Positions 16,854 to 25,852 of a stretch of 64,000 nucleotides of DNA are shown one piece after another (within the stretch, counting starts at the first letter, position 1; each line of letters starts with the position of its first letter). A program made the translations under genes and the position numbers. The stretch is from positions 1 through 64,000 of the forward strand of contig JAFUNA010000020.1 of the NCBI GenBank assembly GCA_017473165.1, given 5' to 3'. The DNA comes from Clostridia bacterium. GTDB taxonomy: Bacteria; Bacillota; Clostridia; Oscillospirales; Acutalibacteraceae. Below the pieces are notes generated by a model. The model was not told where the DNA came from and made no database searches. It saw only the letters and a list, made by a program, of their open reading frames with translations.

Positions 16854-17897
16854 TTAAAATTCGCAGATTTTATTGACAATAAACTTTGAATCGCTGTATT
16901 TTTCGGCTCCCGATTCAAATATTCCCGAAGCCTTGCCGTTTCTGTCGTCTATTCCTTCAAGCATAGGCGGCTGACGGTGCGAGGCGGTTTTGTTGCTGTT
17001 GCACAAATGATAGGCGGGCACGCTCTTTTCGCCGTATGCAACTTCAAAATCACTTTCACCTTTTGTGACATCGGCATAATATTTCATAAACGAATTGTTG
17101 TTTCTGCCGTAGGAGGTTGCAAGTGCAAATGTGCCGTCGGAAAGTCTTGCAAAGCCCTGCACGCAGTTGGGAGTTGTGAAAATCATTTCGGGCACGGCAA
17201 TCTCCCCTGCTTCAGCGGAAAATTTGTCGGCTATATCCGAAATCAGATATGCGTTGCAGCGTGAATAGCTTGTTTCAAAAAGTGAAATTGCAATGTGGTG
17301 GGATTTATCGGTGTCATATGAGCCGTCGGTTGTGAAGGTGTAGAATTCGCCCGCATAAAGATATTTGCCGTCGCTGTTGAGATATGAACACTTCACGTCT
17401 GCGGTTATATAATCCTTCATAACAAGCGTGCCGCCGTCGGGAATCAGAAGAAGCTCCGCAAGGCTCATGCGGTAAATCTTTTTGCCGTCAACAACATAAA
17501 AATATGCTCCATCCTCGGCAATTCCGCCTGCATGACCCTTGAACGCTTTTCCGTTTGCTTCAAGAGAAACTGTTTTAATTCTTCTGCCGCTTTCACCGTC
17601 AACAACGGCAATAACCGAAGCGTTCTTGCTGTGATAATAAGAAATAAAATGCAGATTGATTTCGTTATTTGTGCAGTAGCCCTGCGGCACATATCCGTTT
17701 TCGGTTTCGGGAATTTCGCAAAGCTCCGTATAATTTTCATACTTTTCCTGCTCAAACGCAGAACGGATTGTTCTTGAAACGGTTTCAATATAGCCCTCAA
17801 GCGTTCTGCGGATTTCGCTTACCTCACCCGAAAGTGCAAATCCCGAAAAAAGGAAGGAAACGGCAAGTATTAACGCAATTATTCTTTTTTTGTTCAT
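16854..17897 (-). CDS. Secreted beta-propeller-like protein of unknown function
   Basis: A 347-residue protein with a clear signal peptide (MNKKRIIALILAVSFLFSGF). After an amphipathic stretch, a run of short beta-strand blocks with Gly-Asp turns (AVVDGESGRRI, YFYVVDGKKIY, YLYAGEFYTF, GFARLSDGTFALATSYG) suggests a propeller-type fold like secreted sugar- or peptide-binding lipoproteins, but there is no lipobox. No catalytic motif is recognised. The ATG at 17897 follows a GGAG site; the longer frame (17933) lacks one. It lies behind a hairpin that separates it from the lipase gene, so expression may be by read-through. Confidence 0.65.
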   Translation of the reverse strand: MNKKRIIALILAVSFLFSGFALSGEVSEIRRTLEGYIETVSRTIRSAFEQEKYENYTELCEIPETENGYVPQGYCTNNEINLHFISYYHSKNASVIAVVDGESGRRIKTVSLEANGKAFKGHAGGIAEDGAYFYVVDGKKIYRMSLAELLLIPDGGTLVMKDYITADVKCSYLNSDGKYLYAGEFYTFTTDGSYDTDKSHHIAISLFETSYSRCNAYLISDIADKFSAEAGEIAVPEMIFTTPNCVQGFARLSDGTFALATSYGRNNNSFMKYYADVTKGESDFEVAYGEKSVPAYHLCNSNKTASHRQPPMLEGIDDRNGKASGIFESGAEKYSDSKFIVNKICEF

Positions 17898-17914
17898 GTT
17901 TTTTCTCCTTATAA

Positions 17915-17944
17915 AAACGCTGCCGTAAATCAATACGACAGCGT
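17915..17944 (-). terminator. Hairpin terminator between the lipase and propeller genes
   Basis: ACGCTGTCGT pairs with ACGGCAGCGT (17917-17926 with 17935-17944; one mismatch), followed by TTTTTAT on the minus strand. Confidence 0.65.
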
Positions 17945-17954
17945 AATTTTGTTT

Positions 17955-19226
17955 TTAGGGAAGCTCATTGAGCATTTCGCAGATTTCAATATAGAAATCC
18001 TTGGTTTCCTTTTCATCCGCAAAAAGTCCTACCGCCGCACCGTGGTCACCCTCACGCACGGGCATAACGTTCCACACGCCCTTTTCGATATCAGCGGAAT
18101 CAAAATCCCTGTGGGGCTCATCAAGAGGATATTTTGCACTCTCGGTGTTGACGAGTGCATCGTTTGCAAGCCAGTCACCGTCATAAACAACACCTGTTAC
18201 GGGGTCTGTGAATTTCATAACACCCATTGCAAGTGCCGTGAGAGTTATAACGGGATTAGTTTTGATTTTCGGTATCTCAATTCCAAGAAAATCAACCTTT
18301 TCCGTTGTTGAGAATGCGTATGAAAAATAATATATATCCTTATTTATTTCGAGCGTGTTGTTGATTTTTGTTGAGCCTTCGGGAGTGAGGTCATAGATGC
18401 AGGTATCGTCAAGATTATGCTGCACTCTTGCCATTGCCTCAATCAAACCGTCAGCCTTTTCACCGTGGGGAACATCGGTAAGTCCGAACTGTTCAAGGTG
18501 GAAATCCACAAGACGTCCGTTGAAGAATGTTCTGCCCATAATTCCCGCATAGAGGAAGCTTATGTTCTGAACAATTTCGTAAAGCCCCAAAGCCTTGAGG
18601 GGATAATAAACAGATGAGCTGTTGTGGGGAGTGCAAATTGTTGTTGCACTTTTTACCCAATCGCCCTTGCCGCCCTTGAAAAGTCCCGAAAGGTCATCGG
18701 CGGAGGTTGCAGCCTGTTCTTCGGGTGAACCGTAGGTCAGAAGATGAACGAGAAGTCTTACGGTTGTTCCTCCGAAGCTGTGACCGATAAGGTGAACCTG
18801 CTGAATTTTTCCGTTCTCGTCAAGCTCGCCCCAATCGGGAACAAGTGCATTATAGTATGTTCTGCCGTATCTGTCATGGTTGTTTGCCGCCGAATGGGCA
18901 ACGCCGTAGTCAACCCTTGCACCGATGAGCTGGGCATAAAGCTCACACGCTCTGTCCCATGCACTGCTCATGGGTCCGACCGAAGCGGCATAGCACTCAT
19001 AGCCCTCACTCTGGAGAAAGCTCATGAGGTCACCTGTTGTTGCACCCCAATAAGGAACAACTCCGTTTACGCCTTCCTCACTGCCCCAACCGTTAAGTCC
19101 GTGAACAAATATGAAGGGCTCATTGTTTTTAGGCTTCCAGCTGTCCTCTGCGGCATAACAGCAGACAGCGGAGGATACAGCGAAAACAAACGCAAGAACA
19201 AAACTGATTAAACGACGGATTTTCAT
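17955..19226 (-). CDS. Secreted lipase (family I.5/I.6-like triacylglycerol lipase)
   Basis: A 423-residue exported lipase. The signal peptide spans residues 1-25. FIFVHGLNGWG provides the oxyanion hole and GHSFGG carries the nucleophile S150. The DYGVAHSAANNHDRYGRTY block is typical of staphylococcal/thermoalkalophilic lipases, where His/Asp residues bind zinc and shape the lid. The ATG at 19226 has a GGAG site. It follows the Fe-alcohol dehydrogenase by 66 bases on the same strand and is closed by the hairpin at 17915. It would hydrolyse acylglycerols outside the cell. A second, unrelated LCAT-like lipase is encoded at 45720. Confidence 0.9.
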   Translation of the reverse strand: MKIRRLISFVLAFVFAVSSAVCCYAAEDSWKPKNNEPFIFVHGLNGWGSEEGVNGVVPYWGATTGDLMSFLQSEGYECYAASVGPMSSAWDRACELYAQLIGARVDYGVAHSAANNHDRYGRTYYNALVPDWGELDENGKIQQVHLIGHSFGGTTVRLLVHLLTYGSPEEQAATSADDLSGLFKGGKGDWVKSATTICTPHNSSSVYYPLKALGLYEIVQNISFLYAGIMGRTFFNGRLVDFHLEQFGLTDVPHGEKADGLIEAMARVQHNLDDTCIYDLTPEGSTKINNTLEINKDIYYFSYAFSTTEKVDFLGIEIPKIKTNPVITLTALAMGVMKFTDPVTGVVYDGDWLANDALVNTESAKYPLDEPHRDFDSADIEKGVWNVMPVREGDHGAAVGLFADEKETKDFYIEICEMLNELP

Positions 19227-19291
19227 TGATACACACTCCTTTATATTATCTCTGCCGTTATTAAATCGCAATAATGTTAAAAAACGGTTAA

Positions 19292-20506
19292 TTAAATGTT
19301 ACCTACTTTTCTGATTATTGCCGAAAGCTCTTCAACATCCATAACCTTGGGTACGGGATAAAGAGGATTGCCTTCCTTGTTTGCTCTCTGTGCAATTGTG
19401 GGAATATCCTTTTCCTGAACTTCAAGATGCTCGGGAATGTTGAGAAGCTTGTTGAGTTCCTTGATTTTTTCAATGAAAAGATTTGCTTTCTGCGCTTCGC
19501 TCATGCCTGCGGTTTCAAGACCTGCAATGTCTGCAAGCCTTGCAAGAGGTGCGTGTGCGGTTTCGCCGAATGCTTCAAGAACATAGGGAAGAATAACGGC
19601 ATTTGCAAGTCCGTGAGGTGTGCCGTACATTCCGCCGAAATTGTGAGCAATTGCATGAACATAGCCTACATAAGCTCTTGTGAATGCGATACCTGTAAGA
19701 TATGATGCCTCAAGCATATTTTCTCTTGCTTCGATATCCTTGCCGTTTTCATAAACTTTGAGGATATTTTCAAAAATCATCTTTGTTGCCTTTTCGGCAG
19801 CAGCGATTGTGCCCTTTGTGTTGCTGTGTCCGATATATGCTTCAACGGCGTGAGTAAGGGCGTCCATACCTGTTGTTGAGGTTATGTGGGGAGGAAGTCC
19901 GACCGTGAGCTCGGGGTCAAGCACAGCGTACTTGGGACGGAGAACGGGATCCTGAAGGGCATATTTTTCGTGTGTTGAGGGGTCTGAAACAACGGCTGCG
20001 ATTGTTGTTTCGGAGCCTGTGCCCGCAGTTGTGGGAACGGCATAAATTGTGGGAAGCTTTTTGAAAATTTTGAGTGTTCCCCTCATCTTCTGAACGGTCT
20101 TGTTGGGACGGGCAATTCTTGCAGCTGCAACCTTTGCACAGTCCATGGGAGAACCGCCGCCGAATGCGATAACCGCAGAGCAGTTGTTGTCAACATAAAG
20201 CTGTCTTGCATCCTCAATGTTATTGATTGTGGGGTTGGGCTGTGTTCCGTCATAAACGGCATAGTTTACGCCTGCCTTGTCAAGACCCTCAAAAAGTCCG
20301 TCAAGCAGATGAAGTCCCATAAGACCCTTATCGGTTACAACAAGAACGCTGTTATGACCGTTTGCCTTAACAACCTCGGGAAGCTTTTTAACGCTGCCCG
20401 CACCCTTTACGAGCTCGGGTTCTTTCCAGTTAAGAAAATTAACCGCAACGCGGAAAATTCCCTGATATGTTCTGCAATACGCTTTGAAAAGTGCTGATGC
20501 TGCCAT
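19292..20506 (-). CDS. Iron-containing alcohol dehydrogenase
   Basis: A 404-residue type III alcohol dehydrogenase, reducing aldehydes or oxidising alcohols with NAD(P). GGGSPMDCAK is the dinucleotide-binding signature and the HAIAHNFGG...GTPHG histidines, with an Asp and His nearby, bind Fe2+. The ATG at 20506 follows GAGGT; upstream codons to 20587 would overlap the promoter. The preferred substrate cannot be read from sequence; butanol or 1,3-propanediol-type activity are possibilities. Confidence 0.92.
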   Translation of the reverse strand: MAASALFKAYCRTYQGIFRVAVNFLNWKEPELVKGAGSVKKLPEVVKANGHNSVLVVTDKGLMGLHLLDGLFEGLDKAGVNYAVYDGTQPNPTINNIEDARQLYVDNNCSAVIAFGGGSPMDCAKVAAARIARPNKTVQKMRGTLKIFKKLPTIYAVPTTAGTGSETTIAAVVSDPSTHEKYALQDPVLRPKYAVLDPELTVGLPPHITSTTGMDALTHAVEAYIGHSNTKGTIAAAEKATKMIFENILKVYENGKDIEARENMLEASYLTGIAFTRAYVGYVHAIAHNFGGMYGTPHGLANAVILPYVLEAFGETAHAPLARLADIAGLETAGMSEAQKANLFIEKIKELNKLLNIPEHLEVQEKDIPTIAQRANKEGNPLYPVPKVMDVEELSAIIRKVGNI

Positions 20507-20558
20507 TTCGATTACCTCTATTCTGTTTTCCTCTGTAAGGAAATATTTTAATATTTTA

Positions 20559-20587
20559 ATTATATCATAAGATTTTAAATACTGCAA
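20559..20587 (-). promoter_or_regulatory. Promoter of the Fe-alcohol dehydrogenase gene
   Basis: TTGCAG (20582-20587) and TATAAT (20559-20564) on the minus strand with a 17-base spacer. Confidence 0.75.
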
Positions 20588-20622
20588 CAGAAAAATGATT
20601 TATTTTGACTGAATAAACGGTG

Positions 20623-20651
20623 TTGAAAATGTTATTTAGAAATGATATAAT
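20623..20651 (+). promoter_or_regulatory. Promoter of the GH5 gene
   Basis: TTGAAA (20623-20628) and TATAAT (20646-20651) with a 17-base spacer, divergent from the dehydrogenase promoter 36 bases away. Confidence 0.75.
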
Positions 20652-20685
20652 TATAGTGGATAAATTTATGAAAGGGAAAACCGCT

Positions 20686-22164
20686 ATGCTGAAAATCACT
20701 ACTTCCGACAAAAAATTTGTTGACTCCGAAGGCAGACAGAGAATTTTTAACGGCATGAATCTTTGCGATAAGGGCGTGTATGTGCCCGGAAATCCCAGAA
20801 AGGTCTACACCCTTGATTTTTACGATGAGCTTATGTCAAAGCTTCATTCAATGGGCTTTAATCTTATCAGACTCGGCATGACCTGGGACGCAATCGAGCC
20901 CGAGCCCGGCAAATATGACGAAGAATATCTTGACAAAGTGGAAAAAGTTGCCGACCTTTGCGAAAAACACGGAATTTATTTCTATCTTGATATGCATCAG
21001 GACCTCTACGGCGGTCCCGCAGACGCTCCTGCCGACGGTGCACCGGCTTGGGCTTGTCTTACAGACGGTGCAAAGTTCAAACCCACAAGATTCGTCTGGG
21101 CTGAAGGCTATTTCTGGGGCAAAGCCGTTCACAATTCCTTTGATAATTTCTGGGCAAACAAAGAATACAGAGGCGTTCCTCTGCAGACATATTTCTGCAA
21201 TATGTGGAAGCACGTTGCTGAAAGATTCAAAGACCACCCTGCCCTTTTCGGCTTTGACATACTCAACGAGCCCTTCCCCGGCAGCGACGGCGGAAAAATT
21301 TTCAGAAAGCTCATTTTCAGTATTGCCAAAACCGTTCTCACCGATAAGAGATGCAAAAAAACAAAGATGCTCAAGGACCTCTTTTCGGGTGAGCCCGCAA
21401 AAGTTCTTTCAACATTTGATGACCATACTCTTTTCAGAAAGGTCACAAGTGCGGGCGACGAGCTTATCAGAAAATTTGATACGGGTGTTTATTCGCAGTT
21501 CATCAACCGCACCGCAAAGGCAATCCGTGAGGTTACGGATAACGGCGTAATCATTATGGAAAACAGCTATTATTCAAACCTCGGAATCCCTTACTGTGCT
21601 CCTGCGGTAAGCTATGACGGCAAGCGTGAAGAAAAGCTCTGCTTTGCTCCCCACGCCTATGACCTCATGGTTGATACACCCGCTTATAAATACGCAAGCA
21701 ACGAAAGAGTCGGCTCAATTTTTGACGAGCACAGACGCTCACAGGAAAGGCTTGAGGTTCCCGTTATAGTCGGAGAATGGGGCAGTCAGGCAGAGGGTAC
21801 GGAATGGCTTCCGCACATTGAATTTCTTCTTGATAAATTCGACTCAAACAAATGGAGTCAGACCTATTGGTGCTATTATCACGGTCTGCTCGAAACTCCC
21901 ATTATGGATTTGCTTGTGAGAACAGCTCCCGTTGCAGTCTGCGGGGAAATTGACGGCTACTCCTTTGACAGAGAAAACGATGTTTTCACGCTTGAATATA
22001 CACAGGATAAGGAATACTCCGTACCCACCGAAATTTATCTTCACAAAGCTGCAAAAAGCATTGAGTGCGACGGTGAATACACTCTTGAATCCGTCGGTGA
22101 AAACGGCGGTGCAATGCTGAAAATAATGTCGGGCGAAGGCAAACATAAGGTTAAGGTTATATAT
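20686..22164 (+). CDS. GH5 glycosidase, endoglycoceramidase-like
   Basis: A 493-residue clan GH-A enzyme. Features match the endoglycoceramidase-like branch of GH5: FNGMNLCDKG at the start, the LDMHQDLYG motif, acid/base E195 in DILNEPFPG and nucleophile E364 in VGEWGSQ, followed by a C-terminal beta-sandwich (about 400-490). Enzymes with the DMHQD motif split the bond between glycan and ceramide or attack related beta-glucosyl lipids or steryl glucosides. There is no signal peptide, so it would act inside the cell, unlike classical endoglycoceramidases; a beta-glucosidase on imported glycolipids or small glycosides is therefore possible. The ATG at 20686 (AAAGGG site) is preferred to upstream codons that overlap the promoter. 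Confidence 0.8.
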
Positions 22165-22170
22165 TAAACA

Positions 22171-22200
22171 AAAAGGGACTGTTTTCACAGTCCCAAACAT
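22171..22200. terminator. Convergent terminator
   Basis: GGGACTG/CAGTCCC stem (22175-22181 with 22188-22194) with flanking A- and T-rich runs, between the convergent GH5 and radC genes. Confidence 0.7.
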
Positions 22201-22917
22201 TTATATAAACAAAGCTGAAAACTTTGCAACGGAAGCGAGCGATATATAATCGTTGTCGGCAATGATTATATGGTCGGCAAGTGCAACTCCGATTCCTCTT
22301 AACAAAGATTTGATCTCACTTGTTGTTTCAAGATCGTTTTTTGACGGTGCCGCAACTCCGCCGGGATGATTGTGAACAAGAATAATCTTGTCGGCATTTG
22401 TTCTGATTGCCGTTTCAACCACATTACGCCTGTCAAAAACCACGGTGTTGGGAATACCCTCCGCTATTTTGCTGCAGGTAATCACATTTCCGTTCACATC
22501 AAGGCAAAGCATATAGATGATTTCGTTTTTAACGCCGTAATACCTCTTTATCATATATTCGGCTGCGGCGGCAGGCTCGGAAAGATTGATTTTTCCTCTT
22601 TCATTTCCCTGTGTATATCGGCGGCATATTGATGTTATCATGGAAATCAGCAGTGCCGAGCTTTCTCCCATACCGTCAATATGCAAAAGCTGCTCATACG
22701 ATGCATCAAAAACGTTGTTGAGTGAGCCGAAGGTTTCAATCAGCCTGTGTGCAAGCTCGTTTGTATCCTTTCTCGGAATAGAATAAAAAAGCAGCAGCTC
22801 AAGCAGATTATGATCGGGCATCGCATCCGCACCGGCTTTACGAAAGGTTTCACGCACCCTTGCTCTGTGATTTGCATGAGGATTTTTCTTTTTGTTTTCT
22901 TTTTCGCTCAAATCCAT
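22201..22917 (-). CDS. radC: RadC family JAB1/MPN-domain protein
   Basis: A 238-residue member of the RadC/YsnA (UPF0758) family. An N-terminal helix-hairpin-helix region (LLELLLFYSIPRKDTNELAHRL and an IDGMGESSA hairpin) precedes a JAMM metallo-core with HNHPGG and a downstream S...D. Function is debated; the original link to recombination repair does not hold, and related domains are DNA- or peptide-processing metalloenzymes. The ATG at 22917 is only 2 bases from its GGAG, so the in-frame TTG at 22911 may be the true start. Confidence 0.9.
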   Translation of the reverse strand: MDLSEKENKKKNPHANHRARVRETFRKAGADAMPDHNLLELLLFYSIPRKDTNELAHRLIETFGSLNNVFDASYEQLLHIDGMGESSALLISMITSICRRYTQGNERGKINLSEPAAAAEYMIKRYYGVKNEIIYMLCLDVNGNVITCSKIAEGIPNTVVFDRRNVVETAIRTNADKIILVHNHPGGVAAPSKNDLETTSEIKSLLRGIGVALADHIIIADNDYISLASVAKFSALFI

Positions 22918-22998
22918 CGCTCCATAGTTTTAATGCCCTTTATTATACACCATAAATCATATTTTGAAAAGACTATTTTAAATTTCGGAGAGATTATT

Positions 22999-23982
22999 TT
23001 GAAAAGCTTTACCATTTCCAAAAACGATTCGGGGCAGCGGCTTGATAAATTTATTTCAAAAGCCGTTCCCGCCTTGCCGAAATCGCTGATGTATAAATAC
23101 ATCCGTACAAAACGAATAAAGGTTAATTCCAAAAAAGGAGATATTGCTCTTAAGCTCAACGTGGGCGACGTTGTCGATATGTATATCAACGATGAATTCT
23201 TTGCACCCGTTGACGAGCGTTACGATTTCCTTTCCGCCTCAAAAAATCTTGACATTGTTTATGAGGATGAAAATATTATGCTCCTCGATAAAAAAGTCGG
23301 TTTGCTTTCACATCCCGACGAAACGGAGTATAACGACACGCTTATAACAAGAATCAAGCGGTATCTTTATGAAAAAGGCGACTATAATCCGAAGGATGAA
23401 AACTCCTTTGCTCCCGCCCTTGTCAACAGAATTGACCGGAACACGGGCGGAATCGTCATTGCCGCAAAGAATTCGGAAAGTCTGCGTATACTTAACCAAA
23501 AGCTCAAAGACAGAGAGCTCGAAAAATATTATCTCTGCGTTGTTCACGGTAAAATCCCGAAAAAAAGCGGCACTCTGACAGGCTGGCTTTCAAAAGACGA
23601 AAAGAAAAACAAGGTTGAGGTTTTTACCCGTGAACTCCCCGGCACAAAGCAAATCAGAACAAAATATTCCGTGCTTTCCGAAAAAGACGGCTTGAGCCTT
23701 GTTGAGGTTGAGCTTCTTACAGGCAGAACTCACCAGATTCGTGCCCATTTTGCAAGCATCGGTCATCCCCTGCTCGGTGACGGAAAATACGGAAGCAACG
23801 CCCTCAACAAGCCTTTGGGCTATAAAAAACAGTTTTTATATTCCTATCGGCTTAAATTCACGTTTGAAACTGATGCGGGAATTCTGAACTATCTTAACGG
23901 CAAAAGCTTTGAGGTACCCGATGTCTGGTTCCGCAGAGAATTCCTTGACGGCACTCTGACAGGCGGCAAAATCACCCGCTAA
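22999..23982 (+). CDS. RluA-family RNA pseudouridine synthase
   Basis: A 328-residue enzyme converting uridine to pseudouridine in rRNA or tRNA. An S4 RNA-binding domain (about 1-70; QRLDKFIS and YKYIRTKRIKVN) precedes the catalytic domain, with the catalytic Asp in NRIDRNTGG and motif III LLTGRTHQIRAHFASIGHPLLGD. The start is inferred as TTG at 22999 behind GGAGAG. The frame is open for 84 more codons, but those run through the divergent radC gene and its promoter and encode nothing like this family. RluC/RluD-type specificity cannot be assigned. Confidence 0.9.
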   Translation: MKSFTISKNDSGQRLDKFISKAVPALPKSLMYKYIRTKRIKVNSKKGDIALKLNVGDVVDMYINDEFFAPVDERYDFLSASKNLDIVYEDENIMLLDKKVGLLSHPDETEYNDTLITRIKRYLYEKGDYNPKDENSFAPALVNRIDRNTGGIVIAAKNSESLRILNQKLKDRELEKYYLCVVHGKIPKKSGTLTGWLSKDEKKNKVEVFTRELPGTKQIRTKYSVLSEKDGLSLVEVELLTGRTHQIRAHFASIGHPLLGDGKYGSNALNKPLGYKKQFLYSYRLKFTFETDAGILNYLNGKSFEVPDVWFRREFLDGTLTGGKITR

Positions 23983-24026
23983 TTATTAATAAAATGAAAA
24001 TTACTTATAAAAATTTACAAAAAAGC

Positions 24027-24053
24027 TTGTAAAATTATTTAAAATAGTATAAT
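24027..24053 (+). promoter_or_regulatory. Probable promoter of the foldase gene
   Basis: TATAAT at 24048-24053 with TTGTAA at 24027-24032; the 15-base spacer is short, so the -35 assignment is uncertain. A TGCCGA/TCGGCA hairpin (about 24064-24087) lies in the leader. Confidence 0.5.
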
Positions 24054-24117
24054 ATATATACATTCTGCCGATTTCATTCGGTCGGCAAGTATTATTAGAG
24101 AAAAGGATGAACTACTA

Positions 24118-25794
24118 ATGGCAAAAAACGAAAGCTCAAAGAGCAAGGCTGAAGTTTACCGCGAGGAACGTAAAGCCAGAATCGCTAAAGCTGCAAAACA
24201 GAACGCAAAAGGCATTCAGAAAAGATCCGCTGCAGCTAAAGTTCTCAAAAAGGTTGTTGCTGTTGTTCTTGCAGTTGCAATCGTTGGCGGAATCGCATGG
24301 AAGCTTGTTGACAGTCTTGGTCTTGTAGAAAAAATGGTAACAGCCGCTAACATCGGCGACACCAAGGTTACCGCTGCACAGTTCAACTACTATTATTCAA
24401 GCCAGTATCAGCAGATGGCATATTATGCCGAACAGTACAGCCAGATGGGAATGAACATGGGCTTTGACCCCTCTCTTCCCCCCGATGAGCAGGATTCAAC
24501 CGAAAAGGACGAAGACGGCAATGCTCTCACATGGGCTGAAAGCCTTGAAAAGTCTGCTGTAAACTATGCACAGTATGTTATTGCATATTACGAGGAAGCT
24601 GTTGCTGCCGGTTATGAACTGACAGACGACGAAAAGGCTGAAATCAGCGAAACTATTGAAACATACAGAACACAGGCCGCCGAAAACAACTTCTCTCTCA
24701 ACGCTTATCTCAGAGAGTCCTTCGGCCCCGGCTTCAACGAAAAGATTTTCAAGAAGCAGATTGAAATGGAAACTCTTGCCGAAAGATTCAGAGCCGACAA
24801 GCAGGAAGAGCTTTCAGCTGCAATTACCGAAGATGAAATCAAGGCTGAATACGACGCAAACAGAAAAGACTACGATTACACAGACCTTCGTTACTACGCA
24901 TTCCCCTTCACAACTCTCACAGGTGAAGAAGGTGAAACAGAAGAAGCTCTTGCTGCAAGACAGAAGAAGGCTAACGACGAAGTAACCGCAAAGGCAAAGG
25001 CTGTTTTTGAAAAGATTACAGACGAAGCTTCCTTCAAGGCTGCTGTTACAGCATACAAGAACGAAGGCTCCGAAACTCCCACAGAAACAGATTTCACAAC
25101 CGTTCTCAAGAACGCAAGCTATTCATCATTTGTTGCTTCAACATCAGAAGATGCTGCAAAATGGGCATTTGATGCTGCACGCAAGGCAGGCGACAAAAAC
25201 ATCATCACAGGCGAAAAGGCAGTTTACATTGTTTACTGCATCAAGCCCCTCTATGTTATGAACAGCGTTGACGTTCGTCACTGCCTTGTTAAGTACGATG
25301 CAGAGGATACCGCAAACGTTACCGATGACGAAAAGAAAGCCGCTTATAATGAGGCAAAGGCTCTCTATGACCAGTGGCTTGCAGGCGATAAGACCGAAGA
25401 TTCCTTCGCAGCACTTGCAAAAGAAAGCTCCGAGGATACAGGTTCAACCGAAAACGGCGGTCTTTACGCAGGCATCAGAATCACCGACAACTATGTTGAA
25501 GCTTTTGAAAACTGGAGCTTTGACCCCGCAAGAAAAGCCGGTGACACAGGTATTGTTGAAACCGAACACGGCTATCACATCATGTACTTCGTTAAGGACA
25601 ACACAGAAGATGTTGACTGGAAGAACACCATCAAGGAAACAAAGGGTTCGGAAGCATTCACAGCATATGACGAAGAGCTTCTTGCAGAAGACGGCAAATA
25701 TGCAATCGAAAGCAACGACACTTGGACAGGCATGGTTGCAAATGACTTCTGCGATAAGATCAGAAAGAACCTTGCTTATTCATCAAGCTATTAA
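24118..25794 (+). CDS. Membrane-anchored PrsA/SurA-like peptidyl-prolyl isomerase
   Basis: A 558-residue protein with a long Lys/Arg-rich cytoplasmic N-terminus, one transmembrane helix (about 43-64) and an extracellular chaperone-foldase region. A SurA-N-like helical domain (about 80-240) precedes two parvulin-like units. The second (about 380-500) has the clear rotamase pattern: DVRHCLVKY, FAALAKESSED, NGGLYAGI and GDTGIVETEHGYHIMYF; the first (about 245-375) is degenerate. Unlike classical PrsA it is not a lipoprotein. It should assist folding of the many secreted enzymes of this organism. The ATG at 24118 follows AAAAGGATG. Monocistronic, closed by the terminator at 25811. Confidence 0.85.
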   Translation: MAKNESSKSKAEVYREERKARIAKAAKQNAKGIQKRSAAAKVLKKVVAVVLAVAIVGGIAWKLVDSLGLVEKMVTAANIGDTKVTAAQFNYYYSSQYQQMAYYAEQYSQMGMNMGFDPSLPPDEQDSTEKDEDGNALTWAESLEKSAVNYAQYVIAYYEEAVAAGYELTDDEKAEISETIETYRTQAAENNFSLNAYLRESFGPGFNEKIFKKQIEMETLAERFRADKQEELSAAITEDEIKAEYDANRKDYDYTDLRYYAFPFTTLTGEEGETEEALAARQKKANDEVTAKAKAVFEKITDEASFKAAVTAYKNEGSETPTETDFTTVLKNASYSSFVASTSEDAAKWAFDAARKAGDKNIITGEKAVYIVYCIKPLYVMNSVDVRHCLVKYDAEDTANVTDDEKKAAYNEAKALYDQWLAGDKTEDSFAALAKESSEDTGSTENGGLYAGIRITDNYVEAFENWSFDPARKAGDTGIVETEHGYHIMYFVKDNTEDVDWKNTIKETKGSEAFTAYDEELLAEDGKYAIESNDTWTGMVANDFCDKIRKNLAYSSSY

Positions 25795-25810
25795 TTAAAC
25801 AGGATACGCA

Positions 25811-25848
25811 AAAATCCTCGGCAGAACATTCTGCCGAGGATTTTTTTA
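25811..25848. terminator. Strong bidirectional terminator
   Basis: A stem of about 15 base pairs (AAAATCCTCGGCAGA with TCTGCCGAGGATTTT) and a 7-T run, between the convergent foldase and GH13 genes. Confidence 0.9.
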
Positions 25849-25852
25849 TGCT

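Noticed and set aside
22747-22998. N-terminal extension of the RluA-type frame
   Set aside because: It runs antisense through radC and its promoter and encodes no family sequence; TTG at 22999 has a GGAG site.
25268-25798. 176-codon plus-strand ORF inside the foldase gene
   Set aside because: It is a +1 frame shadow with no start context; the foldase frame has domain matches.
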